Shown piece after piece: positions 42,573 through 50,964 of a stretch of DNA of 64,000 nt (its first letter is position 1; each line of letters starts with the position of its first letter). The stretch spans positions 1 through 64,000 of the forward strand of contig CAVTZF010000020.1 of the NCBI GenBank assembly GCA_963739095.1, written 5' to 3'. A program made the position numbers and the translations under genes. This DNA is from JACVRW01 sp963739095. Lineage in GTDB: Bacteria; Actinomycetota; Thermoleophilia; Solirubrobacterales; Thermoleophilaceae. The notes beneath the pieces are model-generated. The model saw only the letters and a list, made by a program, of their open reading frames with translations, made no database searches and had not been told where the DNA came from.

Positions 42573-43105
42573 CCGAGCTCGACCGCGCCGGCAACCTGCT
42601 CGGCGCGTTGTCCCTGTCGGTCGCCGACCGCACCGCGGAGGCGGTCGGCGACGCGGCGGGCCAGTCGGAGACTGCGGCGATCGCGCTGTCCGCGCTCCAT
42701 CAGTTCCTCGGCGAGCCGACGCTCGACCGGATCCGGCGCGTGCTCGGGCTCACGCCCTCGGGCGCCGTGAGGCTCGTGGACCGGCTCGAGGCCGCCGGCC
42801 ACGTCACCCGCCGGCCGAGCAGCGAGGACGCCCGTTCGGTCACCGTGCGCCTGACCCCGAAGGGAAGGCGTGCCGCCCAGCGCGTCGTCCGGGCGCGCGG
42901 GGAGGTGCTGAACGGCGCGCTTGCGACCCTCGACGCCGAGGAGCGCGAGCAGTTCGATCAGCTACTCGCGCGCGTGATTCCGGCCATGATGCGTGGCCCC
43001 GGAGCCACCCGCTGGCTGTGCCGGCTCTGCGACATGGAGGCCTGCGGCCGCGACGACGGTCGCTGCCCCGCCGCGAGCGCTGCCCGCGCCCGCTGGGGCT
43101 CGTAG
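42569..43105 (+). CDS. MarR-family regulator with C-terminal Cys cluster
   Basis: 178 aa. Winged helix: TLDRIRRVLGLTPSGAVRLVDRLEAAGHVTRRPSSEDARSVTVRLTPKGR (about 51-100). After the last dimerisation helix there is a Cys-rich tail, with C151, C154, C159 and C166 in the pattern C-x2-C-x4-C-x6-C followed by Pro. This could bind Zn or an iron-sulfur cluster, or act as a thiol switch. Co-translated with DUF3224. Confidence 0.9.
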   Translation: MTELDRAGNLLGALSLSVADRTAEAVGDAAGQSETAAIALSALHQFLGEPTLDRIRRVLGLTPSGAVRLVDRLEAAGHVTRRPSSEDARSVTVRLTPKGRRAAQRVVRARGEVLNGALATLDAEEREQFDQLLARVIPAMMRGPGATRWLCRLCDMEACGRDDGRCPAASAARARWGS

Positions 43106-43115
43106 TCTGTCGCCG

Positions 43116-44741
43116 TTGGCGCACGTCTACATCACAGGTCACCGCAACCCGGACGCCGATTCGATCGCCGCGGCGATCGGCTACGCCGAGCTGAAGAACC
43201 GGCTCGCGGACGACGACAGCTACCAGCCGGTGCGCCTGGGTGAGCCGAATGCGCAGACGTCCTGGCTGATCGAGCGCAGCGAGGCGCCGCTGCCGGAGTT
43301 CCTGCCGCACATCCTGCTGCGCGTCCGCGACGTGATGCGCGACGAGTTCCCGACCGCGCGCGACGACGAGCCGGTGCGCCAGGTCGGCCTCACGATGGCG
43401 AGGCGGGGCCTCGACCTGTTGCCGGTCGTGGGTGGCGAGGGCCGTCTCGTCGGCGTGATGACCGAGCGCGCCCTGGCGCGCCGCTACGTGCGCGAGTCGC
43501 GCGAGGCGTCGCGCCTCGACGCCGAGACGACGGTGGCCGCCATCGTCACCGTGCTCGAGGGCAACCTCATCGTCGGGGACGGCGACAAGAGCATCTCGGG
43601 GCGGGTCTGGGTGCAGGCGATGGACGTGAGCTCGCCGACGCGCATGGAGGCGGGCGACGTGGTGGTGGTCGGTGATCGCCCGGACGTCCAGCGGCGAGCG
43701 GTCGAGTACGGCGCCGGCATGATTGTCACGAGCAACGACACGCGTCCCCCCGACGACGTGCTGGAGCTCGCGAGCGAGCGCGGGGTCGCGGTCGTCAGCT
43801 CGAGGCTCGACTCGTACGTGAGCGCCCGCATGATCACGCTGGCCGCGCCCTGTCGCGCGTTGATGGACGCGGAGCCGCTGACCGTGCGCCGGGACGATCT
43901 CGTCGCCGACATCGCTGAGGAGGTCAAGGGGATCCACTACCGCGCCGCCGTGGCGGTCGACTCCTCCGGGCAGCCGGTCGGCCTCGTCACGCGCTCGGAC
44001 CTGGTCAACCCCGAGCCGCGCCGCGTGTTGCTCGTCGACCACGCCGAGTCAGCGCAGAGCGTCCACGGGATCGACGAGGCCGAGATCGTCGAGATCCTCG
44101 ACCACCATCACATCGGCTCGATCGAGACGCGCGTGCCGGTGGCGGCGACCTTCGATCCGGTCGGGTCGACGGCGACGCTCGTCGTCGAGCGCTTTCGCCA
44201 GGCGGGGCTCGAGCCCCAGCGCCCAACCGCGCTGATGCTGCTCGGGGCGGTGCTCTCCGACACGGTGATCCTGAACTCGCCGACGACGACGCCGCGCGAT
44301 CACGCGGTGATCCAGCACCTCGAGCGCATCCTGTCGGTTGACGCCCAGGAGTTCGGGCGCGAGATGTTCACGGAGACCTCCGACGTCTCGCACCTGCCGG
44401 CCGAGGAGATCGTCGCGCACGACCTCAAGGACTACGAGGTGGGCACCGGCAGGACGATCTCGATCGCCCAGCTGGAGACCGTCGGCGACTCGGTGCACAA
44501 GCGCCGTGACGAGCTCCTCGAGGCGCTCGGCGGGCTGCGCGAGCGCGAGGGCCACGCCCTGTCCGCGTTGATGCTCACGGACATCCTCGCCAAGGGCACC
44601 GAGCTGCTGGTGGCCGGCGACACGTCCGCGGTCGAGCGCGCCTTCGGGCAAGCGTCGCAGGACGGGGTACTCGACCTGCCCGGTGTGATGAGCCGCAAGA
44701 AGCAGGTCGCGCCAAAGCTGATGGCGGCGACTGCGCGCTGA
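43116..44741 (+). CDS. Mn-dependent inorganic pyrophosphatase with CBS-DRTGG insert
   Basis: 541 aa if the TTG at 43116 is the start, giving LAHVYITGHRNPDADS; no ATG/GTG fits closer to that motif. DHH phosphoesterase residues are HRNPDADSIAAA, the later LLVDHAES, and the DHH motif EILDHHHIGSIE with GSTATLV. A CBS pair (about 75-125 and 245-300) and a DRTGG-like domain (about 135-245) are inserted, as in nucleotide-regulated family II pyrophosphatases. The C-terminal DHHA2 domain is present (DLKDYEVGTGRTISIAQLET). It hydrolyses PPi; activity is probably tuned by adenine nucleotides. Confidence 0.9.
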   Translation: MAHVYITGHRNPDADSIAAAIGYAELKNRLADDDSYQPVRLGEPNAQTSWLIERSEAPLPEFLPHILLRVRDVMRDEFPTARDDEPVRQVGLTMARRGLDLLPVVGGEGRLVGVMTERALARRYVRESREASRLDAETTVAAIVTVLEGNLIVGDGDKSISGRVWVQAMDVSSPTRMEAGDVVVVGDRPDVQRRAVEYGAGMIVTSNDTRPPDDVLELASERGVAVVSSRLDSYVSARMITLAAPCRALMDAEPLTVRRDDLVADIAEEVKGIHYRAAVAVDSSGQPVGLVTRSDLVNPEPRRVLLVDHAESAQSVHGIDEAEIVEILDHHHIGSIETRVPVAATFDPVGSTATLVVERFRQAGLEPQRPTALMLLGAVLSDTVILNSPTTTPRDHAVIQHLERILSVDAQEFGREMFTETSDVSHLPAEEIVAHDLKDYEVGTGRTISIAQLETVGDSVHKRRDELLEALGGLREREGHALSALMLTDILAKGTELLVAGDTSAVERAFGQASQDGVLDLPGVMSRKKQVAPKLMAATAR

Positions 44742-44774
44742 CGCGACGGCCGCCTCGACTCACCTTATCCTTGA

Positions 44775-46868
44775 ATGTTGGTGGGACTCGAGCTCGAGCA
44801 GGTTGCGGCGGCGCTGCCGTCGTACGAAATCGGCGATGAGCTCGGACGGGGCTCGACCGGAGTGGTGCTCGCGGCGCGGCACCGCCAGCTCGGACGCGAG
44901 GTCGCGATCAAGCTGCTGCCGCCCGAACTCGCCGAGAATCCGCTCGTCAGGCGCCGCTTCGTCGACGAGGCGAAGCTGCTCGCCTCATTCAGCCACGTGC
45001 ACATCGTGCCCGTGTACGACTTCGTCGAGCAGGACGGTCTCTGCCTGCTCGTGATGGAGCGGCTCGGCGGCGGGACGCTCGACGCATTCGCCCGCAACGT
45101 CGACGCTCCCGCCGGCTGCGCGGCAGTCGTCGCGCTCTGCTCGGGCCTCCAGTACGCGCACGAGCGCGGCGTGCTCCATCGCGACGTCAAGCCCGGCAAC
45201 GTGCTGGTCACCACGGACGGGGTCGTCAAGGTCACCGACTTCGGGATCGCGAAGGTGCTCGGCGGAGCGGAGACGCTGGTCACGCGCGCGGGCTTCGTGC
45301 TCGGCACGCCGGCCTACATGGCGCCGGAGCAGGCGAAGGGCACCGAGGTCGGTCCCGCCACCGACATCTACGGTGCGGGCGCCGTGCTCTACGAGTTGCT
45401 CGCCGGCGAGCTGCCCTTCCCGCCCGAGGGCAACCCGCTGCAGATGCTCTACAGCCGCATCCACAGCGAGCCGCGGCCGCTGCTGGACACCGCTCCCGAC
45501 GTGCCGGCGCCGCTCGCCGAGGTGGTTATGCGCGCGCTCGAGCGCGAGCCAGGTGAGCGCCAGGCGAGCGCCGGCGAGTTGGGCCGAGAGATCGGCGCCG
45601 CCGCGACGGACGCCTGGGGCCCGGACTGGCACCGTGGAACCGCGCTCGCCGTCTCGGGAGCAGCCGTGGGTGGCGCCTTGACCGAGGGCAGCCGCCCGCT
45701 CGAGGAGACCGTGACAGACCCGCCGGCGCACGCGCTCGTGCCGGTGAGCGCGCTCGAGAGCAACGGCGCGCCGCCTGCAGCTGCGCCGCCCGCGGCGGAG
45801 GAATCGCAGCCGGATGGACCGGATCGGCGTGGCCGGACACTGCTCATTGCCGGGGTGCTGGTACTGCTCGCGGGCATCGCGGCCGTCGCGCTGCTGCTCG
45901 GGGGCGGGGACGATCCTGATGTCGAGCAGGTCCAGAACGTGCCTGCCACACCCGACACGGCGCCCGCATCGGCGTGGCAGGCGATCGCGCCGGCCGGCGA
46001 GCCACGCCAGCAGGCACCCGGCGCGGTGTTGGGCGGCAAGGCGTGGGTGATCGGCGGACTCGGCCCCGGACCCGGGGGCACGACTGTGGCGCTCCGCAGC
46101 GTCGAGGGGCTCGACACGACGATCCGTCAATGGGGGACGGGCGCCCCCGACCTGCCTGAGCCGATCCACCACGCGATGGCGGCGACGTTCAGGGGCCGCG
46201 TCGTGGTGATGGGCGGATGGATCCCGCGCGGCCAGGACCTCACCGCGATCTCGTCGGACCGCGTGTTCGAGCTGCGCGGTCAGAAGTGGGTCGAGCTGCA
46301 GCGCATGAACTCGCCGCGGGTCGCGGGCGCGGCGGGGGTGGTGGGCGACCGGCTGGTCGTGACGGGCGGCCAGGCGAACAACGAGCTGGTGCCGACCACC
46401 GAGGTGTTCGACGGCAAGGAGTGGAAGGTCGTCTCCGACATGCCGACTCCGCGCGAGCATCTGGCCGCCGCGTCGGATGGACGCTACGTCTACGCGGTCG
46501 GCGGGCGACAGCTCGACCCCGGCAAGAACCTGAAGGCGCTCGAGCGCTACGACGCGGCCGCCGACTCCTGGGAGCCGCTGCCTGACATGCCCGAGGCTCT
46601 CGGCGGACTCGGCGCGGCGATCGTCGAGGGCAGACTCGTTGCCGTCGGCGGTGAGACGACCAACGACGTCCTCGGCACGACACTCGTCTACGACATCGCT
46701 GACGAGACCTGGCGCCCGGGGCCGTCGTTGGGCACTCCCCGGCACGGGATGACGGTGGTCGGCGCCGGGGACACGGTCTTCGCGATCGACGGGGCGCGCG
46801 ACGCCGGTCACACCGGGTCGTCCGACATCACCGAGACGCTGAGGTTCAAGCCGGACGGCGGCAGCTAG
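44775..46868 (+). CDS. Membrane Ser/Thr protein kinase with extracytoplasmic Kelch propeller
   Basis: 697 aa. Kinase domain (about 15-270): GRGSTGVV, VAIKLL, HRDVKPGNVLV, VTDFGIAKV, GTPAYMAPEQA. It is complete and Hanks-type active. A Pro/Ala/Glu-rich juxtamembrane stretch precedes one TM helix (about 355-377). Beyond it, residues about 395-690 hold about five Kelch repeats with GG pairs and Trp at the usual spacing (VVMGG..KWVELQRM, VVTGG..EWKVVSDM, YAVGG..SWEPLPDM, VAVGG..TWRPGP). A Kelch sensor is unusual; PASTA or NHL sensors are more common. Directly followed by an FHA gene. Confidence 0.93.
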   Translation: MLVGLELEQVAAALPSYEIGDELGRGSTGVVLAARHRQLGREVAIKLLPPELAENPLVRRRFVDEAKLLASFSHVHIVPVYDFVEQDGLCLLVMERLGGGTLDAFARNVDAPAGCAAVVALCSGLQYAHERGVLHRDVKPGNVLVTTDGVVKVTDFGIAKVLGGAETLVTRAGFVLGTPAYMAPEQAKGTEVGPATDIYGAGAVLYELLAGELPFPPEGNPLQMLYSRIHSEPRPLLDTAPDVPAPLAEVVMRALEREPGERQASAGELGREIGAAATDAWGPDWHRGTALAVSGAAVGGALTEGSRPLEETVTDPPAHALVPVSALESNGAPPAAAPPAAEESQPDGPDRRGRTLLIAGVLVLLAGIAAVALLLGGGDDPDVEQVQNVPATPDTAPASAWQAIAPAGEPRQQAPGAVLGGKAWVIGGLGPGPGGTTVALRSVEGLDTTIRQWGTGAPDLPEPIHHAMAATFRGRVVVMGGWIPRGQDLTAISSDRVFELRGQKWVELQRMNSPRVAGAAGVVGDRLVVTGGQANNELVPTTEVFDGKEWKVVSDMPTPREHLAAASDGRYVYAVGGRQLDPGKNLKALERYDAAADSWEPLPDMPEALGGLGAAIVEGRLVAVGGETTNDVLGTTLVYDIADETWRPGPSLGTPRHGMTVVGAGDTVFAIDGARDAGHTGSSDITETLRFKPDGGS

Positions 46869-47555
46869 ATGGCGACCTCGCCGATCGACCCCCACGGCTC
46901 CAGTCCCGCGGAGCTCCAGGAGCGGATCGCGGCCGACCGCCGCGGCATGCCGTACCTGCTCTTCCGCGACGCCGTCGGCACCCAGCGGATCGTCGCGCTT
47001 GGCGACCAGCAGCGGCTCACGATCGGCCGCGCGCCGGGTTGCGAGATCGAGCTGGCCTGGGACAACCGCGTCTCGGGAACGCACGCGCAGCTCGAGCGGC
47101 TCGGAGGCATCGACTGGGTGCTGATCGACGACGGGCTCTCGCGCAACGGCTCGTTCGTCAACGGTGAGCGCCTGCGTCAGCGTCACCGCCTGACCGACCG
47201 CGACGTGCTCCGCTTCGGCGGCACGACCGTCGTCTATCGCGCACCCTTACAGCAGATCACGGCGACGATTCCCGAGACGCCCGACGCTCAGGAGATCCGC
47301 ATCTCGCCCGCGCAGCGCCGCGTGCTGGTCGCGCTCTGCCGGCCGTTCCGCGACGACGGCGAGTTCGCGACCCCGGCCTCGAACCAGCAGATCGCCGACG
47401 AGCTCGTGCTGAGCGTGGAGGCGGTCAAGACGCATCTGCGCGCCCTGTTCGAGCGCTTCGACGTCGGCGACCTCCCGCGTCAGTCCAAACGGGCCGAGCT
47501 CGTCAAGCGAGCGTTCCAGACCGGGACCATCTCGCGGCGCGATCTGGACGAGTAG
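46869..47555 (+). CDS. FHA-domain protein with C-terminal winged helix
   Basis: 228 aa, starting on the base after the kinase stop. FHA domain (about 45-120): LTIGRAPGCEIELAWDNRVSGTHAQL and SRNGSFVNGERL contain the Arg, Ser, His and Asn that bind phosphothreonine. The C-terminal region (about 138-215) is winged-helix-like: SPAQRRVLVALCRPF, NQQIADELVLSVEAVKTHLRALFERF, close to regulator HTHs. Probably the effector of the upstream kinase, acting at DNA; its target is unknown. Confidence 0.9.
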   Translation: MATSPIDPHGSSPAELQERIAADRRGMPYLLFRDAVGTQRIVALGDQQRLTIGRAPGCEIELAWDNRVSGTHAQLERLGGIDWVLIDDGLSRNGSFVNGERLRQRHRLTDRDVLRFGGTTVVYRAPLQQITATIPETPDAQEIRISPAQRRVLVALCRPFRDDGEFATPASNQQIADELVLSVEAVKTHLRALFERFDVGDLPRQSKRAELVKRAFQTGTISRRDLDE

Positions 47556-47655
47556 CGAGGGGTCAGCGGTTTCACCCTCAGGGTGCCTTCCCGCCGGGCG
47601 CGCCTCGGCGCAGCATGACGGGAGCCGCTCCGCTCCCAACGCAGGAGGCCTCCAA

Positions 47656-48003
47656 ATGGTCCAACGCAGGCGCCGTATCCCGATCGCCCTGACCGCCTTG
47701 GCGGTCGCGGCAGCCGTCGCCGTACCGGCCGCGCAGGCGGCCCCGATGCGCGCCGATCTCGGCGGCGTCCAGCAGGTGGCATGGGCGAAGCCCACCGCCG
47801 TGAACCTCGAGGTCGCTCCCACCGGCGACGGCCCGGGCGACGCCGAGGTGTGTGAGGCGTTCGAGACGAACATCTCGAACCAGCAGGGGAACTTCGTAGA
47901 CGCGCTCGTCGACGGCGACATCGGACGCGCCCTGGGACTCGTCGAAGCGATCGACAACCTCGCCGGCATGGCGAACGACGCCGGCTGCATGGTCATCTGG
48001 TAG
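47656..48003 (+). CDS. Small secreted hypothetical protein
   Basis: 115 aa. Signal peptide RRRRIPIALTALAVAAAVAVPAAQAA, cleavage probably after AQA. The mature region is about 87 aa and acidic, with exactly two cysteines (VCEAFETN and GCMVIW) that could form one disulfide, joined by a helix (NFVDALVDGDIGRALGLVEAIDNLAGM). The family is not recognised. RBS GGAGG is well placed. Confidence 0.7.
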   Translation: MVQRRRRIPIALTALAVAAAVAVPAAQAAPMRADLGGVQQVAWAKPTAVNLEVAPTGDGPGDAEVCEAFETNISNQQGNFVDALVDGDIGRALGLVEAIDNLAGMANDAGCMVIW

Positions 48004-48029
48004 CCCGCCCAATCCCACCCCCCGCCGAT

Positions 48030-48047
48030 AGCCCCAGCCTTGGGGCT
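48030..48047. terminator. Weak hairpin terminator
   Basis: AGCCCCA-GCCT-TGGGGCT, 7-bp perfect stem and 4-nt loop, 27 nt beyond the stop of the small secreted gene. No T-run. Confidence 0.45.
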
Positions 48048-48099
48048 CTCGGTCGTTGTGGGGCTCGCGTCCGTCGGTGAGCCCTGTTAGGTTCGCCGC

Positions 48100-49830
48100 G
48101 TGGACCGTCGCCTGCTGATCCTGGCCCTGGCGCTCGTCGGCTTGGCGGCGCTGCCGGTGCAGGCGGGCGCGGTGCTCGGTGGCGAGAACGGCCGGATCCT
48201 TCTGAGCAGCGGCCGAATCGCTGGCGACGCGACGGCCCAGCTCTTTCTGCTGCCGGTCCCCAGCAGCACCGGTGGCGGCACCATCAGCCCAGCGATCACG
48301 AGCGGCGCTGTTCAGCACCGCCACCCGACCTGGTCCCCGGATCGGACGAAGATCGCCTACGCGGCCGGCAGCCCGTCGTGCAATCCCAACAAGTGCGACA
48401 TCTTTGTCCTGGATCTCACGGATCCGGATGCGGAGCCGCAGAACATCACCATGTCACCGGTGATCAACGAGGATCGCCCGGCCTGGTCGCCCGACGGCAC
48501 GCGCATCGCCTTCGAGAGCGAGGTATCGAACGGCAGCGGCCAGGTGGACATCTACGTCGATCGGGAGCCGTTTGGCTTCCTGCCCACCACAGGCGACGTC
48601 AACCTCACGAGCAGCGCCGGGGTGATCGACGGCAAGCCGGCCTGGAGCCCGGACTCGCAGACCCTTTACTACTCGATCGGCAACGTCAACACGCCCCCCA
48701 ACGGGAACAACAACGACGTCAAGATCTTCCGGGAGCCCGCTGACGGCGCGGGAACCCCCACCCAGGCGATCCACATCAGCGGCGCGCATGCCTTCCAGCC
48801 GTCGATCTCGCCCGACGGACAGAACATCTGCTTCACGGTCGGCCCGACCCCCGGGCTGAACACGAGCGCGAGCATCTTCGTCGCACCTATCAACGCGCCC
48901 GCCTCGGCGAACGTGCTGTCGTCGAGCGGCGCGGGGGACTACAACTGCACCTGGTCGCCCGACGGCGTATCCGTCGCCTACGTCAGCGGCATTTTCTCGA
49001 CCGGCAGGCTGGTGATGGAGCGGGCTGACAACACCAGTCCGTTCCCGATCGAGCTGGCCCAGGATCCCGGCGGCGACAACTTCGACGGCAACCCCGACTG
49101 GGCGCCCGACGCTCGTCCCGTATGCCCGAACAGCACGGTCACGATCGCACCAAACCAGCGGATCACCTTCGAGGTCGAGTGCACGGACACGGGCCCGGCG
49201 TACGAGCGCACCGAGGTGAGGGAGTTCAACACCAGCGAGCCGACGAACGGCACCCTCACGCAGGAGTTCGCGGGCGATCCCTTCACCTACACCCCGAACC
49301 AGGGCTTCACCGGCAGCGACTCGTTCCAGGTCAGGAGCTTCGATGAGCTGGGCTTCGGGACGGACCTCGGCACCGTGACGATCAACGTGCGCGAACCTGG
49401 GGCCGGCGGCGGGCAAGCCAGGTGCGGCGGCAGGCCTGCCACGACCGTCGGTGGCTCCGGCAGCGTCACGATCATCGGGACTCCTCGGGCGGACGTGATC
49501 GCCGGCGCGGGCACCAACGACAGGATCCGCGGCGGTCGCGGCAACGACGTGATCTGCGGCGGACGCGGCAACGACCGGCTCAGCGGCGGGCCCGGCAGGG
49601 ATCGCGTCTTCGGGAACAGCGGCAGGGACCGCGCCTCCGGGGACGGTGGGAGGGACTCCGTCGACGGCGGCTCCGGGCCCGATTCGTTGACGGGTGGCTC
49701 GGGCCGCGACCGGTTGAAGGGCGGATCCGGGCGGGATCGCCTGAACGGCGGCGCCGCGCGGGACCTCTGCGCGGGTGGCCGAGGCCGCGACCGCGCCCTG
49801 CGGTGCGAGCGCCGCTCGAGCATTCCCTGA
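48100..49830 (+). CDS. Secreted TolB-like propeller with RTX-type C-terminal repeats
   Basis: 576 aa. Signal peptide (RRLLILALALVGLAALPVQAGA). Residues about 25-345 carry PD40/WD40-like TolB repeats, each with a PTWSPD, PAWSPDG or CTWSPDG turn. Residues about 350-440 resemble a cadherin-like/VCBS unit (EPTNGTLTQEFAGDPFTYTPNQGFTGSDSFQVRSFDELG). Residues about 460-570 hold about ten GGxGxDR-type nonapeptide repeats of the haemolysin type, many with Arg at the position usual for Asp/Gly-Asn (GGSGRDRLNGG), so calcium binding is uncertain. GTG start. Confidence 0.88.
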   Translation: MDRRLLILALALVGLAALPVQAGAVLGGENGRILLSSGRIAGDATAQLFLLPVPSSTGGGTISPAITSGAVQHRHPTWSPDRTKIAYAAGSPSCNPNKCDIFVLDLTDPDAEPQNITMSPVINEDRPAWSPDGTRIAFESEVSNGSGQVDIYVDREPFGFLPTTGDVNLTSSAGVIDGKPAWSPDSQTLYYSIGNVNTPPNGNNNDVKIFREPADGAGTPTQAIHISGAHAFQPSISPDGQNICFTVGPTPGLNTSASIFVAPINAPASANVLSSSGAGDYNCTWSPDGVSVAYVSGIFSTGRLVMERADNTSPFPIELAQDPGGDNFDGNPDWAPDARPVCPNSTVTIAPNQRITFEVECTDTGPAYERTEVREFNTSEPTNGTLTQEFAGDPFTYTPNQGFTGSDSFQVRSFDELGFGTDLGTVTINVREPGAGGGQARCGGRPATTVGGSGSVTIIGTPRADVIAGAGTNDRIRGGRGNDVICGGRGNDRLSGGPGRDRVFGNSGRDRASGDGGRDSVDGGSGPDSLTGGSGRDRLKGGSGRDRLNGGAARDLCAGGRGRDRALRCERRSSIP

Positions 49831-49850
49831 CGCAGGGGCCGGAACGACAC

Positions 49851-49876
49851 GCGGCCCGCCTCGATAGGCGGGCCGC
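49851..49876. terminator. Bidirectional terminator between convergent genes
   Basis: Perfect 11-bp stem GCGGCCCGCCT/AGGCGGGCCGC with loop CGAT, flanked by a further outer pair GACGCAG/CTGCGTC. It lies midway between the converging stops at 49830 and 49907, so it can serve both strands. Confidence 0.75.
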
Positions 49877-49906
49877 ATCTGCGTCGGAGAGGAGGGTGAC
49901 TCGGCT

Positions 49907-50824
49907 CTAGCGCTGCACGCGCAGGCCGATGCGCTTGATGTCGGAGCTGTTGCCGGCCACGTCGCGGGCGCTCAGCACGAGCTTGTAGCGACCGTTCGCC
50001 AGCTTGCGAGTGCTGATGGCGATCCGGTTCTTGCCGGCCTTGCCGTTCGCCGTGACCTTCTTCACCGTGCGGCCGCCCTTCTTGAGGCGAAGGGTGACCT
50101 TGGCCCGCTCGGAGAGGCGGTAGGTCAGGGCGCCGCCGCTCAGCTTGACGCGGCTGACGCGCGGCTTCGTCCGGTCGGCCTTGCCGATCGCCGGGTCCTG
50201 GGTCTCGTCGCCGAGGCCGTCGTTGTCGGCGTCGGGCTCGATGACCGCCTGGACGAGCAGCTCGCCGGTCGCCTCGTTCGAGGCGCGCGGGCCCTGACCG
50301 TCGACGAGCGGCGGGTCGTAGCGGTACGTGTACTTGTCGCCGCTCGAGTTGTAGGTGGCGGCGACGTTCGTGCCGTCGATCGCCAGGTAGTCGCCCTTCT
50401 TGACGCGGAGGCTGCCGGGCACCTCGGTCACCGGGGTGTCCTCGCCGGGGTTGTACACAGGGACTGTCGCGCCCGGGCCGGTCCCCGCCGAGGTCGCCAG
50501 CGCAGAATCGTCGTTCTGCGGGTCCTGGCGGTTGACGCGGGCGAGCCGGAACGTCACGTTCGCCGGGCTGTCGATGCCGTAGGCACGGATGCGGAACTTC
50601 GTGATCACGCCGTCGACCGGAGCGCCGCCGGCGTACGGGTCGCCGTTCGGGTCGCTCGGGTGGATGTATGAAGCGAGCGTGCAGGGGGTCAGCAGGTCCT
50701 TGCACTCGCCCGAGTTGGCGGGGTCGTGGTTGAGCCGGCTGCCGAAGGTCGTCGCCGCGTCGGCGGCGGCGGGAAGTGCGAAAAGGGCTGAAGCGGCGAG
50801 GAGTGCGGAAGTGGTGCGAATCAT
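49907..50824 (-). CDS. Secreted protein with C-terminal Ig-like domain, unknown function
   Basis: 305 aa from the ATG at 50824, after AGGAGGGA; a longer frame to 50863 adds 13 unlikely residues. Signal peptide MIRTTSALLAASALFALPAAADA. The mature part begins with two Cys (SGECKDLLTPCTLASY). Near residues 205-215 is DADNDGLGDETQDP, an Asp-rich thrombospondin-3-like calcium loop. The final 90 residues (KPRVSRVKLSGGALTYRLSERAKVTLRLKK..NGRYKLVLSARDVAGNSS) are an Ig/FN3-like fold common at the ends of Solirubrobacterales surface proteins. Confidence 0.8.
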   Translation of the reverse strand: MIRTTSALLAASALFALPAAADAATTFGSRLNHDPANSGECKDLLTPCTLASYIHPSDPNGDPYAGGAPVDGVITKFRIRAYGIDSPANVTFRLARVNRQDPQNDDSALATSAGTGPGATVPVYNPGEDTPVTEVPGSLRVKKGDYLAIDGTNVAATYNSSGDKYTYRYDPPLVDGQGPRASNEATGELLVQAVIEPDADNDGLGDETQDPAIGKADRTKPRVSRVKLSGGALTYRLSERAKVTLRLKKGGRTVKKVTANGKAGKNRIAISTRKLANGRYKLVLSARDVAGNSSDIKRIGLRVQR

Positions 50825-50964
50825 CGGAGTCCCTCCTGATCTGGTTCGGTCGGCCATGCACAATCAGGATCGGCCAGCGGGGCCGCGCCGGGTAGCCCCC
50901 CTCAGGTGGAAGCGAACCACACTTCGGCAGGGACCCCGAGCCTCCGGCTGCGCGTAGATCAGTC

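Noticed and set aside
44985..47186. 733-codon open frame antisense to the kinase and FHA genes
   Set aside because: GC-rich third-position bias keeps antisense frames open; composition is Arg/His/Gly-rich without any domain, while the plus strand has full kinase, Kelch and FHA motifs.
49486..49790. Regular short DNA repeats resembling a CRISPR or satellite array
   Set aside because: The period is about 27 nt, in frame, and encodes the RTX-type nonapeptides; there are no spacers.
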